Origin: JBNRMW01 sp050309795
GTDB lineage: Bacteria > Bacillota_I > Bacilli_A > Erysipelotrichales > Erysipelotrichaceae
DNA length: 45,475 nucleotides
Assembly (NCBI GenBank): GCA_050309795.1
Contig: JBNRMW010000020.1
Coordinates: 1 to 45,475, forward strand
Reading direction: 5' to 3'
Shown here: positions 34,031 to 41,343 of the stretch, piece after piece
Numbering within the stretch: position 1 is the stretch's first letter
Layout of the letters: each line of letters opens with the position of its first letter
Notes under the pieces: generated by a model
What the model was told of the DNA's origin: nothing
Seen by the model: only the letters and a program-made list of their open reading frames with translations
Database searches by the model: none
Translations under genes and position numbers: made by a program

Positions 34031-35180
34031 AAGTGTCGCTTGATTCAGTGTCGTAAAGTTTGGTTCGATGTTGTAAATAATCCAATAGATATCCAAAGAT
34101 TACCTTGAGAATAGCATAGGTAGGTACACCAATAATGACACCAGCTACCCCATATAAACGACCAGCAGTTAATAAAACAATGAGAATAGTGATTGGATGA
34201 ACTTGTAAATTATCTCCAAGAACCTTTGGCGATACGACGCGACTTTCAATAGTTTGTTCAATCGCAAAAACAATTAAAACTTGAAAAAATAGGACAGGTG
34301 AATCCGCAATACCGATGATCATCGATGGTATGATCGCAATGAAAGACCCCAAGTAAGGAATAATATTCAAAATCCCAGCAAAGAAGGCAAGCAATAAAGC
34401 ATAGGGTAAACCGATGATTGAATAACCAATAAAGAACATCACACCTACCCAGAAACAAACTAAAATCTGGCCGCGGATATAGAGCGAAAGTTGCTGATCA
34501 ATATCGGCGAATAAGCGTCCGGTCATCGGTCGTGCTCGTGTCGGTAAGAGATTGATAATGGCATTTGGAAGTTTTTTGCCATCTCTAAATAAGTAAAATA
34601 AAATAATTGGAAAAGTGAACAAAGTGATTCCAAAGCTAATTAAAGAAGATAAAAAGGAACGAACACCCGTCACAGATTCGGTAATGATGTTACCGATATT
34701 GTCTGTTAAAGCGGTGGTCGCATTAGTAATGAGCTGTTGAAACTGTTCTTGGAAGGCGCCAATATTCGCATTGGTCAACAATTGTTCAATAAATGTAACA
34801 AAAGCGGTCCAATAGCCAGGAAAGTCGGTTAACAATTTACCAATCTCCACATTCATGGCCGGGATCATAATCGCAAATGCCAAAACAAAGATGGATATAA
34901 TGAGAATGAAAACTATCGTTGTCGCCAAGGTGGGACTTACCTTATGTTTTAGTAATTTTTGATAAATCGGTTTAAAAATATAGAAAAAAATTACCGCTAC
35001 CAAGATTGGTGTTGTAATAATTCCTAAAAATTTTCGAACCGGTTCAAAAATTGGTAATACATGCATAAATAGTAAAATATTCGCTAAAATCAATAAAGTG
35101 ATCATTAAGATGCCGACGAGTTTTCGATGTTTATAAATGCTGTCAGAAATCGTTCGAACGCTTTTCTTTTTCTCTTCCAT
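34029..35180 (-). CDS. AI-2E family transporter (YtvI/PerM-like membrane protein)
   Basis: A 383-residue polytopic membrane protein with about seven to eight hydrophobic segments. The first pair lies near 18-72 and a central amphipathic extracytoplasmic stretch (FIEQLLTNANIGAFQEQFQQ) is rich in Gln. The C-terminal core contains YIRGQILVCFWVGVMFFIGY, IPYLGSFIAIIPSMIIG and the conserved end ESRVVSPKVLGDNLQVHP. This is the AI-2E/PerM family, whose members are variously described as exporters or Na+/H+ antiporters; the substrate is not predictable. It starts with a basic MEEKKKS segment, has GGAGC before the ATG, and stands alone. Confidence 0.9.
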   Translation of the reverse strand: MEEKKKSVRTISDSIYKHRKLVGILMITLLILANILLFMHVLPIFEPVRKFLGIITTPILVAVIFFYIFKPIYQKLLKHKVSPTLATTIVFILIISIFVLAFAIMIPAMNVEIGKLLTDFPGYWTAFVTFIEQLLTNANIGAFQEQFQQLITNATTALTDNIGNIITESVTGVRSFLSSLISFGITLFTFPIILFYLFRDGKKLPNAIINLLPTRARPMTGRLFADIDQQLSLYIRGQILVCFWVGVMFFIGYSIIGLPYALLLAFFAGILNIIPYLGSFIAIIPSMIIGIADSPVLFFQVLIVFAIEQTIESRVVSPKVLGDNLQVHPITILIVLLTAGRLYGVAGVIIGVPTYAILKVIFGYLLDYLQHRTKLYDTESSDT

Positions 35181-35262
35181 AAATCATAGCTCCTTGACTT
35201 TTATTTTAACACATTTATCGGTGAGGTGATAAGACTCGCCAAATAATGTATTTTTAGGTTAA

Positions 35263-35292
35263 ATGAAAAAAAGGAACTCAGGACGAGTTCCT
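35263..35292 (-). terminator. Intrinsic terminator of the XRE gene
   Basis: On the minus strand AGGAACTC / GAGTTCCT with a 5-base loop is followed by T7. It lies 12 bases past the XRE stop codon. Confidence 0.85.
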
Positions 35293-35303
35293 ATCTTTCG
35301 TTT

Positions 35304-35504
35304 CTACTGCTTTAGCGTTTCATAGAATTCTTGAATAGTCATATCAAGGGCAGCTGCTGCACGGGCGGCAGAGTTTAAAGACATACCCAAGGGGTCTCTT
35401 TTTCCAGTAACAAATTTCGAAACTGCAGGCTGGTGAATCTGGGCCTTTTTGGCGAATTGATATCCGCTCATACCTTTTTTTTCTAGCAATTCTTTAAATG
35501 TCAT
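35304..35504 (-). CDS. XRE-family helix-turn-helix regulator
   Basis: A minimal 66-residue Cro/CI-type DNA-binding protein: MTFKELLEKKGMSGYQFAKK and then AQIHQPAVSKFVTGKRDP form helices 1-4 of the HTH_3 fold (residues about 3-60). LNSAARAAAALDMTIQEFYE closes the domain. There is no effector domain. ATG 35504 has AGAGGTG about 10 bases upstream; a TTG immediately before it is less likely. It is divergent from the CAP-domain lipoprotein gene across 255 bases of AT-rich DNA, which it might regulate, but no clear operator is visible. Confidence 0.85.
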   Translation of the reverse strand: MTFKELLEKKGMSGYQFAKKAQIHQPAVSKFVTGKRDPLGMSLNSAARAAAALDMTIQEFYETLKQ

Positions 35505-35759
35505 CAACGTTACACCTCTTTCCTTATGTCGTTTTAGATAACTATATTATATATGATTCCGCTCAAAATGCAATACTATTTGATATAAATAGCGTTTTAG
35601 ATATATATATAATCAACAAGTTAATAACTGGATTGAAAGGGTTGTGGGAAATGTAAAACGATTATGGGAAACTTTTGTAAAATTTTCACTAATTTTCAGA
35701 TTTTAATCAAATTTTAACATTTCAATGGTAAGATAGTCGCGTACAGTAAAGGGGTAAGT

Positions 35760-36923
35760 ATGAGAAGGATTAGCATTTATGTGCTAGTACTACTTTTATT
35801 GGTGGGGTGTACAGCAACTACGGCGTCTGAATCCGGAGTGTTTGAAGAAGAAACGTTTCAGAAACAACGCCAACTCAGCGAAGACCTTGTTGTCGAAACA
35901 GCAACGTCTGATAAACCAATCGTCGACTACTATGACGAGGAATTAATGTATTATCATACGGTGATGATACCATTTTATTTCGAAGTTCCTAAACAAGTAG
36001 AATCTTTACAGACAGAAAATCAGGAAGGTGAAGTCGCTCAAGAACAAGAAGAATCTTCGAAAGAGACCACGACATCCGAAAAATCTGTTGATAAACCAAA
36101 AGAACAACCCGTTAAGGTCGAAAAGAAAGAAGACCCAAAACCGGTCATTCAAAAGAAGAGCGAAAAACAAACGGAGAAGATTTCTTTTAAGACGATTCAT
36201 CAAAATGATGATTCTCTTGAAAAAGGAAAAACAGTCGTTAAACAAGCGGGTACAGAAGGCGTTCGTACCCTCGTTTATGAACTCACGTTTACCGATGGTC
36301 GTCAAACGAGTCGAACATTAATCAGCTCTACAGTTACCAAGTCACCTCAGAATCGGGTGATTTTAGTTGGCACAAAAGAACCTCCTAAGGAGACGAAACC
36401 GATTGAACCAAAACCAGTCGAAACGAAACCAGAGGAACCAAAGCCAGTCGAAACAAAACCGGAAGAACCGAAGCCAGTCGAAACAAAACCGGAAGAGCCA
36501 AAGCCTGAAGAGCCAAAACCGATCGTTACAGATGATCAAGCTTTTATTAACGAAGTCATTCGCTTAACGAATTTAGAACGTACAAAGCGAGGATTGAAGG
36601 CTTTAAAGTCCAATCTATCCGGATTGAATCAAGCAGCAAATGTCAGGGCACGAGAAATCACCCGTGTGTTTAGTCACACTCGGCCAAATGGAACGCCGTG
36701 GTCTACAACCTTGGCGGAATGGGGCCTTCCAAAGTTTAGTGCTCGTGGGGAGAATATTCTCTGGAATGGAGCTCAATGGACCCCTGCCAAAGTGGTTGAT
36801 AAATGGATGAACTCAACCGGTCATCGCAACAATATTCTAAGTACAAAATATGAATATATTGGTGTTGGCTTTGCCCGAATCGGCAATAAAGATGGCGTGT
36901 CCCAACTATTCTATAAACCATAA
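35760..36923 (+). CDS. Surface lipoprotein with G5 domain, Pro-Glu repeat and CAP (SCP/PR-1) domain
   Basis: A 387-residue secreted lipoprotein. The signal peptide MRRISIYVLVLLLLVGC gives lipid-modified C17. Next comes a Glu/Lys-rich spacer (about 85-140). A G5-like domain follows (about 140-205, ISFKTIHQNDDSLEKG through TVTKSPQNRVILVGT); G5 domains often bind N-acetylglucosamine-type polymers. A 10-residue repeat EPKPVETKPE (about 216-255) acts as a wall-spanning spacer. The C-terminal CAP domain (about 258-387) has LTNLERTKRGLKAL, FSHTRPNGTPW, GENILWN and GHRNNIL. CAP proteins of this YkwD/YlbC type are cell-wall associated with unclear chemistry. GTAAAGGGG precedes the ATG. Confidence 0.88.
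   Translation: MRRISIYVLVLLLLVGCTATTASESGVFEEETFQKQRQLSEDLVVETATSDKPIVDYYDEELMYYHTVMIPFYFEVPKQVESLQTENQEGEVAQEQEESSKETTTSEKSVDKPKEQPVKVEKKEDPKPVIQKKSEKQTEKISFKTIHQNDDSLEKGKTVVKQAGTEGVRTLVYELTFTDGRQTSRTLISSTVTKSPQNRVILVGTKEPPKETKPIEPKPVETKPEEPKPVETKPEEPKPVETKPEEPKPEEPKPIVTDDQAFINEVIRLTNLERTKRGLKALKSNLSGLNQAANVRAREITRVFSHTRPNGTPWSTTLAEWGLPKFSARGENILWNGAQWTPAKVVDKWMNSTGHRNNILSTKYEYIGVGFARIGNKDGVSQLFYKP
36405..36512 (+). repeat. 30-base coding tandem repeat (EPKPVETKPE units)
   Basis: Three near-identical 30-base units begin at 36405, 36435 and 36465 (each starting GAACC and containing CCAGTCGAAAC). A degenerate partial unit runs from 36495. Units 2 and 3 differ at one visible base. Such arrays expand and contract easily, changing the spacer length of the lipoprotein. 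Confidence 0.9.
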
Positions 36924-36931
36924 GTTTAATC

Positions 36932-36957
36932 AGAGTAACGAAAGTTGCTCTTTTTTT
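36932..36957 (+). terminator. Intrinsic terminator between the two CAP-domain genes
   Basis: Stem GAGTAAC / GTTGCTC (one G-T pair), loop GAAA, then T7. Confidence 0.88.
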
Positions 36958-37001
36958 ATGGTTCGATAAAAATTGAGTATAATTAAAAGGGGTGAGTGCT
37001 A

Positions 37002-37541
37002 ATGAAAAGAATCTTAATCCTTGGTCTTGTTATGTTACTTGTTCTTTTTAGCTGTGATGCGATCCCTCGATTTTGGCAACCGGATTTACAGCCAATCTCT
37101 ACCTTACCGATTGAGCAACAAGACTTTGAAACTATTAAAGATATTGAACACTATAAACAAGAAGTCTTTCGTTTAGCTAACCTTGAACGGGAAAAGCTGG
37201 GTGTACCTTTATTTAAAGAAGGGGATGAAAAATTAGATCGTGCAGCAAATATTCGTGCTCGTGAAATCGTGCAACGATTTGACCATATCCGTCTCGATGG
37301 TCGAGATTTAAGTACAATCTTAAGTGATGTTGGAATTTCAAATTGGAAAGTGTTCGCTGAAAATTTAGCCCGCAACAATGTCGCTTCCCATCAACCACAA
37401 GATACAATCGAGCAGTGGATGAATTCAGAAGGGCACCGAATCGCGATGTTACATCCAGATTATGTTTATTTGTCGGTGGGTTATACCGAATATAAGGGTC
37501 AGGCGTATATTGTGCAATTGTTTTTATCGTTATTTGAGTAG
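37002..37541 (+). CDS. CAP (SCP/PR-1) domain lipoprotein, short form
   Basis: A 179-residue lipoprotein with signal peptide MKRILILGLVMLLVLFSC (lipid-modified C18). A short linker of about 35 residues leads into a CAP domain with LANLEREKLGVPLF, AANIRAREIVQRFDHIRLDG, AENLARNN and EGHRIAML. It lacks the G5 and repeat spacer of its upstream neighbour but is clearly paralogous in the CAP domain (AANVRAREI versus AANIRAREI). GGGGTG lies 6-8 bases upstream of ATG 37002 (a GTG at 36996 is the alternative), and TATAAT at 36978-36983 is a likely -10. A terminator separates the two genes, so they are transcribed separately. Confidence 0.88.
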   Translation: MKRILILGLVMLLVLFSCDAIPRFWQPDLQPISTLPIEQQDFETIKDIEHYKQEVFRLANLEREKLGVPLFKEGDEKLDRAANIRAREIVQRFDHIRLDGRDLSTILSDVGISNWKVFAENLARNNVASHQPQDTIEQWMNSEGHRIAMLHPDYVYLSVGYTEYKGQAYIVQLFLSLFE

Positions 37542-37574
37542 GATGTAGTTATTTTTATTTATTAACCTTTAATT

Positions 37575-37607
37575 AAAAAAGTCCACCAATGTCTGGGGAC
37601 TTTTTTA
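37575..37607 (+). terminator. Intrinsic terminator of the short CAP lipoprotein gene
   Basis: Stem AAAAAAGTCC / GGACTTTTTT around a 12-base loop. Confidence 0.88.
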
Positions 37608-37649
37608 GTGATGTTCTTTAAAAAGGCTTGTCACAAGCTTGACATGCAA

Positions 37650-37674
37650 ATAAAAAACCCACTGTTTAGTGGGC
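37650..37674 (-). terminator. Intrinsic terminator of the tRNA operon
   Basis: On the minus strand CCCACT-AAAC-AGTGGG is followed by T6, 12 bases beyond the tRNA-Gly CCA end. Confidence 0.88.
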
Positions 37675-37685
37675 AAAATTGCTGA

Positions 37686-37759
37686 TGGAGCGGATGATGG
37701 GAATCGAACCCACGTAGTCAGCTTGGAAGGCTGAAGTTCTACCATTGAACTACATCCGC
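37686..37759 (-). tRNA. tRNA-Gly (anticodon TCC)
   Basis: 74 bases with encoded CCA. Acceptor GCGGATG/CATCCGC, T-loop GGTTCGATT, anticodon TCC in CTTCCAA. Last gene of the operon. Confidence 0.95.
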
Positions 37760-37762
37760 AAG

Positions 37763-37838
37763 TGGTGACTCGTGCAGGAATCGAACCTGCGACCCACTGA
37801 TTAAAAGTCAGTTGCTCTACCGACTGAGCTAACGAGTC
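37763..37838 (-). tRNA. tRNA-Lys (anticodon TTT)
   Basis: 76 bases with CCA. Acceptor GACTCGT/ACGAGTC, D-arm AGCTCAGTCGGTAGAGC, anticodon TTT in ACTTTTAAT, T-arm GCAGGTTCGATTCCTGC. Confidence 0.96.
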
Positions 37839-37839
37839 A

Positions 37840-37914
37840 TGGCTGGGGTACCTGGGATCGAACCAGGGAATGTCAGAGTCAAAGTCTGATGCCTTACCGC
37901 TTGGCTATACCCCA
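37840..37914 (-). tRNA. tRNA-Gln (anticodon TTG)
   Basis: 75 bases with CCA. Starts TGGGGTA paired with TACCCCA, anticodon TTG in ACTTTGACT, T-loop GGTTCGATC. Confidence 0.95.
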
Positions 37915-37923
37915 ACTAAAAAG

Positions 37924-38008
37924 TGGTGGGGAGGGACGGATTCGAACCGCCGAACCCGGAGGGAGCTGAGTTACAGTCAGCCGCGTTTAGCCACTTCGCT
38001 ACCTCCCC
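37924..38008 (-). tRNA. tRNA-Tyr (anticodon GTA)
   Basis: 85 bases with CCA and a long variable arm (class II). Acceptor GGGGAGG/CCTCCCC, anticodon GTA in ACTGTAACT, T-loop GGTTCGAAT. Confidence 0.95.
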
Positions 38009-38013
38009 ATGAA

Positions 38014-38089
<76 letters not shown>

Positions 38090-38102
38090 ACATTTAAATA
38101 GA

Positions 38103-38178
38103 TGGTGGAGGTTAACGGGCTTGAACCGCTGACCCCCTGCTTGTAAGGCAGGTGCTCTCCCAACTGAGCTAAACCTCC
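38103..38178 (-). tRNA. tRNA-Val (anticodon TAC)
   Basis: 76 bases with CCA. Acceptor GGAGGTT/AACCTCC, anticodon TAC in CCTTACAAG, T-loop GGTTCAAGC. First gene of the operon. Confidence 0.95.
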
Positions 38179-38194
38179 ATCGAAATGCTTATAT

Positions 38195-38223
38195 ATAATA
38201 GCAATAGCCAATTAAAATGTCAA
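38195..38223 (-). promoter_or_regulatory. Consensus promoter of the tRNA operon
   Basis: On the minus strand TTGACA (38223-38218), a 17-base spacer and TATTAT (38200-38195) lie just upstream of tRNA-Val. It is one of the best -35/-10 matches in the window, as expected for stable RNA. Confidence 0.88.
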
Positions 38224-38265
38224 ACCTTTTTAGATTATTCTTGAAAAATATCTGTAATAGGGAAG

Positions 38266-39135
38266 TTATTCTTCCTTAAATGACTCCGAAATTGATTCTT
38301 CAGTAGATTTTATCGTCGTTTTTTCGTCTTCTTTTTGAAAACGTTTGGGAATCACTCGTTCAAACGTTGACCTCAACAAAAGGTAAAAACGATTTGGTTG
38401 AGCTTCGTATGTTTGATTGCGATAAATGACATTGATGCAAAAACCGATATAAACAATCTTCGACAATATCAAGAGTAATAGAAGAAAAATCATCAACGAG
38501 GCCAGTGGACCATAAATTGATTGATAATTAGTAAAGGTACTGATATACCACGTGAAAAAAGTTCCAATAAACCAAAGAGCAACGGTGGTAAACAACGACC
38601 CCCAGATAATATCTTGTATTCGACCACGATCTAATGAAACCATTTTGTAAAACAACATAATGGTGATGAGTAATATGAGGTTTTGAATCCAGAATCCAGA
38701 AATAGGTAGAAAGGAAAAAGTTAAAACCACTGCGGAAATACCCGCCAACATCCCAAGCATACCTCCATAGGATAAAATTTTCAAAAACCAACCAGGATAG
38801 TTTGATTTGTTCAGTCCATTGGATATTTTCAAATAGGAATACAAAGATTTGGAAGCGACATTAATACCTAAGAAAATTAAAGCAATCATGGAAACAAATT
38901 CCGAAGTATCGTTATTGGCTAAAAATTGTTTTAAGCCATCAATTAAATAAGAAGGCAGGTATTCCTCTAAGGCAGTAATATAAACGGTGAAATCCAGGGA
39001 TAAATAACGAAGTACTAAAAAGAAGGCGATAGCTACCGGAGCTAAACTTAAAAGCAATGAATAAGCAAAGCCGCGCTGAAAATTCGCCGCATTAGGATTA
39101 GTGATAAGTTTAATCAATCGCTTAAGATTCTTCAT
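38266..39135 (-). CDS. YihY/BrkB family inner-membrane protein
   Basis: A 289-residue protein with about six membrane helices. It begins MKNLKRLIKLITNPNAANFQRGFAYSLLLS, and contains a central KISNGLNKSNYPGWF block near 103-117 and a QDIIWGSLFTTVALWF helix near 174-189, all standard for the YihY/virulence-factor BrkB family. The family has no agreed biochemical function; early RNase BN annotations were wrong. The tail is charged (RFQKEDEKTTIKSTEESISE) and cytoplasmic. It is located just upstream of the tRNA operon on the same strand, separated by the tRNA promoter. Confidence 0.9.
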   Translation of the reverse strand: MKNLKRLIKLITNPNAANFQRGFAYSLLLSLAPVAIAFFLVLRYLSLDFTVYITALEEYLPSYLIDGLKQFLANNDTSEFVSMIALIFLGINVASKSLYSYLKISNGLNKSNYPGWFLKILSYGGMLGMLAGISAVVLTFSFLPISGFWIQNLILLITIMLFYKMVSLDRGRIQDIIWGSLFTTVALWFIGTFFTWYISTFTNYQSIYGPLASLMIFLLLLLILSKIVYIGFCINVIYRNQTYEAQPNRFYLLLRSTFERVIPKRFQKEDEKTTIKSTEESISESFKEE

Positions 39136-39204
39136 GGTATCATTATACCTAATTTTTGTGATTTGTTGTGTTAGAATGTAAATTGTTAAAAGGAGCGATT
39201 ATTT

Positions 39205-39612
39205 ATGAACTTTTTCGATACAAGAACCATGGGACAATCTGAACGATTTAGAAGAGTGACCATTATTATGATTCCATTATCGGTCATCATTGGATTGTTT
39301 TTTGGAGCAATAAACGATTGGATGTTTGGATGGGAGCTGTCGGTTCTTTATATTTTAGTTGGCGCACTCATTGGATATTTAGTCTTAACGATTGGTCGTG
39401 GAGCTCAGAAACGTTTTCGTTATCTCGCGGTGATTTGTGCCGTATTAGCAATCATTAGTGCCGATGTACTATTTCCAGTTTTATTTTATCAAATGAGTTT
39501 AATTGGAGCCATTCGGTTGGCTATGGTTAATGTGTTGAGTGGTCCATCGGGATTGATCTCCTTGTTATTTCGGGGATTGGCTTTAGGGGCGGCTTATCAG
39601 ACTTCGGTTTAA
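39205..39612 (+). CDS. Small polytopic membrane protein of unknown function
   Basis: A 135-residue protein with four hydrophobic helices (about 20-37, 46-65, 74-95 and 102-130) after a polar start MNFFDTRTMGQSERFRR. I do not recognise the family. AAAGGAGCG lies 9-10 bases before the ATG, and the divergent yihY-like gene starts 70 bases away, so this region carries divergent promoters. The final bases overlap a small antisense reading frame (39583-39690). Confidence 0.7.
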   Translation: MNFFDTRTMGQSERFRRVTIIMIPLSVIIGLFFGAINDWMFGWELSVLYILVGALIGYLVLTIGRGAQKRFRYLAVICAVLAIISADVLFPVLFYQMSLIGAIRLAMVNVLSGPSGLISLLFRGLALGAAYQTSV

Positions 39613-39690
39613 TTGAAGAGCATATTTGTTGAAAGGTCCATAGCCTTTGGCTATGATATAGACGGTCAACAAATCAATCATTCGATGCAT
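39583..39690 (-). CDS. Candidate 35-residue peptide with strong ribosome-binding site
   Basis: On the minus strand AAGGGAGG lies 8 bases before ATG 39690. The frame encodes MHRMIDLLTVYIIAKGYGPF followed by NKYALQLNRSLISRP. The N-terminal half is hydrophobic and the C-terminal half basic. The leader (AGGTTAGA, then GGAGGTTAATCTAATG) is very similar to that of the small membrane-protein frame starting at 4596, which argues that it is a real translated unit and not chance. It converges on and overlaps the 3' end of the upstream membrane-protein gene by 30 bases. Function unknown; it could be a small membrane peptide or a regulatory leader. Confidence 0.4.
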   Translation of the reverse strand: MHRMIDLLTVYIIAKGYGPFNKYALQLNRSLISRP

Positions 39691-39740
39691 TAGATTAACC
39701 TCCCTTTCTAACCTAATTATGATGATGATTGAATTAGATT

Positions 39741-39764
39741 AAAACACGGTTTCCGTGTTTTTTC
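39741..39764 (+). terminator. Hairpin terminator upstream of the purine permease promoter
   Basis: Stem AAAACACGG / CCGTGTTTT with a TTT loop and a T-run. It is a near-perfect palindrome and could work on either strand. Confidence 0.7.
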
Positions 39765-39774
39765 TTTATTCCTA

Positions 39775-39803
39775 TTGACAAACATTTTTACTTTATGTAT
39801 CAT
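39775..39803 (+). promoter_or_regulatory. Promoter of the purine permease
   Basis: TTGACA (39775-39780), 17-base spacer, TATCAT (39798-39803). Transcription would begin near 39810, just before the riboswitch P1 stem. Confidence 0.8.
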
Positions 39804-39817
39804 AACCCTGTCTTTAG

Positions 39818-39896
39818 TCATCCAGATTTTAATACCTGTAATATGGTCAGGTAGTCTCTACCGGTTCACCGTAAAGGAACCGACAAGTATGAATGA
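39818..39896 (+). promoter_or_regulatory. Purine riboswitch aptamer (guanine/hypoxanthine class)
   Basis: P2 is TACCTG/CAGGTA (39833-39838 with 39848-39853) and its loop carries AATATGG. J2/3 is GTCTCTAC. P3 is CGGTTC/GAACCG (39862-39867 with 39877-39882) with loop ACCGTAAAG, giving the canonical kissing loops. The specificity base (position 74 in xpt numbering) is C84 of 398xx, i.e. C39884, predicting guanine/hypoxanthine binding rather than adenine. The 21-75 pair appears as U-A (T39829 with A39885) instead of the usual A-U; 20-76 is T39828-A39886. P1 is imperfect. Bound ligand should stabilise P1 and allow the downstream terminator to form. Confidence 0.82.
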
Positions 39897-39907
39897 ACTT
39901 GACCTAT

Positions 39908-39931
39908 GGTCGAGCTTGTTCGACCTTTTTT
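39908..39931 (+). terminator. Riboswitch-controlled terminator
   Basis: Stem GGTCGA / TCGACC, loop GCTTGT, then T6, located between the aptamer and the permease start. The 3' P1 strand can alternatively form CAAGT/ACTTG (39884-39888 with 39897-39901), a candidate competing structure. Confidence 0.85.
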
Positions 39932-39966
39932 ATTTGGAAAATTAAAGTCGAGAGGAGAGAAAGAAA

Positions 39967-41343
39967 ATGGATAAGTTTTTTAAATTGAAGGAAAACAATA
40001 CCAAAGTTTCTACAGAAATCTTGGCTGGGTTAACGACCTTCTTCACCATGGCATACATTTTGTTTGTCAATCCAGACATTTTGTCTGACGCAGGAATTCC
40101 GCGGAATGCTGTTTTTGTTGCAACAATCTTAGCAGCAGCCATTAGTACACTCTTTATGGGGTTGTTCGCTAATGTTCCTTACGCATTAGCACCAGGAATG
40201 GGGCTGAATGCTTATTTCACCTACACCGTTGTTTTAGGGGCAGGCTATACTTGGCAAGAAGCTCTAGCAATGGTTTTTATTTGTGGCGTATTCAACATTT
40301 TGATTACGGTAACCAGGATTCGAAAACAAATTGTTTTAGCGATTCCTGAGAGTTTACAGCACGCTATTGGCGGCGGTATTGGGGTCTTTGTCGCTTATAT
40401 TGGATTAATTGGGGTCTTAGTTGATCCAACAGGAGCAGTTCCAGAATTGGTAAATTTCACTGACCCTTCATCAATTGTTATGTTGATTGGGATTGTCATT
40501 ATCGCTGTATTGCTTCTTAAGAAAGTAAAAGGAGCCATTTTGATTGGAATTATCTTAACAACGATTGTTGGGATTCCCTTTGGAGTGACCCAAATTCCAA
40601 CAGAAATTAATGCTGTGGCACACTTTGGCGAAACGTTCTCTGATTTTGGATCGGTTTTTGGTCAAGCATTTAGTGGATTTGGAACCTTGTTTGCGGATTC
40701 TAGCCGTTATTTGGAAGTCTTTATGATGATTTTTGCTTTCTCATTAACAGATACTTTCGATACGATTGGAACCTTCATTGGAACAGGTCGTCGTACGGGC
40801 ATCTTTTCGGATAAAGACATTCAAGCCTTGGCTGATGGAAAAGGATTTGAATCAAAAATGGATAAAGCAATGTTTGCTGATGCTATTGGAACATCCATTG
40901 GTGCGGTATTAGGTACATCAAATACCACAACATATGTTGAATCTTCTGCAGGGATTAATGAAGGTGGCCGTACTGGTCTAACGGCAGTGACCGTCGCTGG
41001 TTGTTTCTTGCTTTCCTTATTGTTCGCGCCGATTATTGGTATGGTACCTGGAGCAGCAACAGCTCCTGCACTAGTTATTGTTGGTTGCATGATGCTTTCA
41101 AGCTTCAAAGAAATCAAATGGAATGATTTAGAAGAAGCGATTCCAGCTTTCTTCGCGGGTATTTTCATGGGACTTGCTTACAGTATTGCTACCGGTATTG
41201 CTTTCGGCTTTATGTTCTACATTATTGTCAAGGTTGTTACCGGCAAGAAGAAAGAGATTCATCCAATTGTTTGGGTAACGACCGCATTGTTTGCTTTTAA
41301 TTATATTTATGTTGCATTGAAAGCCTTAGGAATGGTTGCCTAA
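39967..41343 (+). CDS. Purine (hypoxanthine/guanine) permease, AzgA/PbuG type
   Basis: A 458-residue NCS2-superfamily proton symporter with 12-14 membrane segments. It starts MDKFFKLKENNTKVSTEILA, the typical AzgA/PbuG opening (Fxxxxx.T....E..AGL.TF). FVNPDILSDAGIP follows near 35-47, then ALAPGMGLNAYF near 77-88 and IPESLQHAIGGGIGVFVAYIG near 125-145. SLTDTFDTIGTFIGTGRR lies near 260-277 and TTTYVESSAGINEGGRTGLT near 320-340. The riboswitch upstream has the guanine-class base, which fits hypoxanthine/guanine uptake. GAGGAGAG precedes the ATG. Its 3' end overlaps convergent mutY by 18 bases. Confidence 0.93.
   Translation: MDKFFKLKENNTKVSTEILAGLTTFFTMAYILFVNPDILSDAGIPRNAVFVATILAAAISTLFMGLFANVPYALAPGMGLNAYFTYTVVLGAGYTWQEALAMVFICGVFNILITVTRIRKQIVLAIPESLQHAIGGGIGVFVAYIGLIGVLVDPTGAVPELVNFTDPSSIVMLIGIVIIAVLLLKKVKGAILIGIILTTIVGIPFGVTQIPTEINAVAHFGETFSDFGSVFGQAFSGFGTLFADSSRYLEVFMMIFAFSLTDTFDTIGTFIGTGRRTGIFSDKDIQALADGKGFESKMDKAMFADAIGTSIGAVLGTSNTTTYVESSAGINEGGRTGLTAVTVAGCFLLSLLFAPIIGMVPGAATAPALVIVGCMMLSSFKEIKWNDLEEAIPAFFAGIFMGLAYSIATGIAFGFMFYIIVKVVTGKKKEIHPIVWVTTALFAFNYIYVALKALGMVA

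Noticed and set aside
35640..35690. MraZ-like TGGGA repeats upstream of the CAP lipoprotein gene
   Set aside because: Two TGGGAAA copies occur 20 bases apart, but MraZ sites are three closely spaced TGGG repeats upstream of mraZ, and the gene context does not fit.
36006..36321. Long overlapping frames on both strands of the lipoprotein gene
   Set aside because: They arise from the Glu/Lys/Pro-rich repetitive codons of the CAP lipoprotein, lack ribosome-binding sites and have extreme composition.
36405..36512. Direct repeats as a CRISPR array
   Set aside because: The units are contiguous without spacers and lie in frame within a lipoprotein gene.
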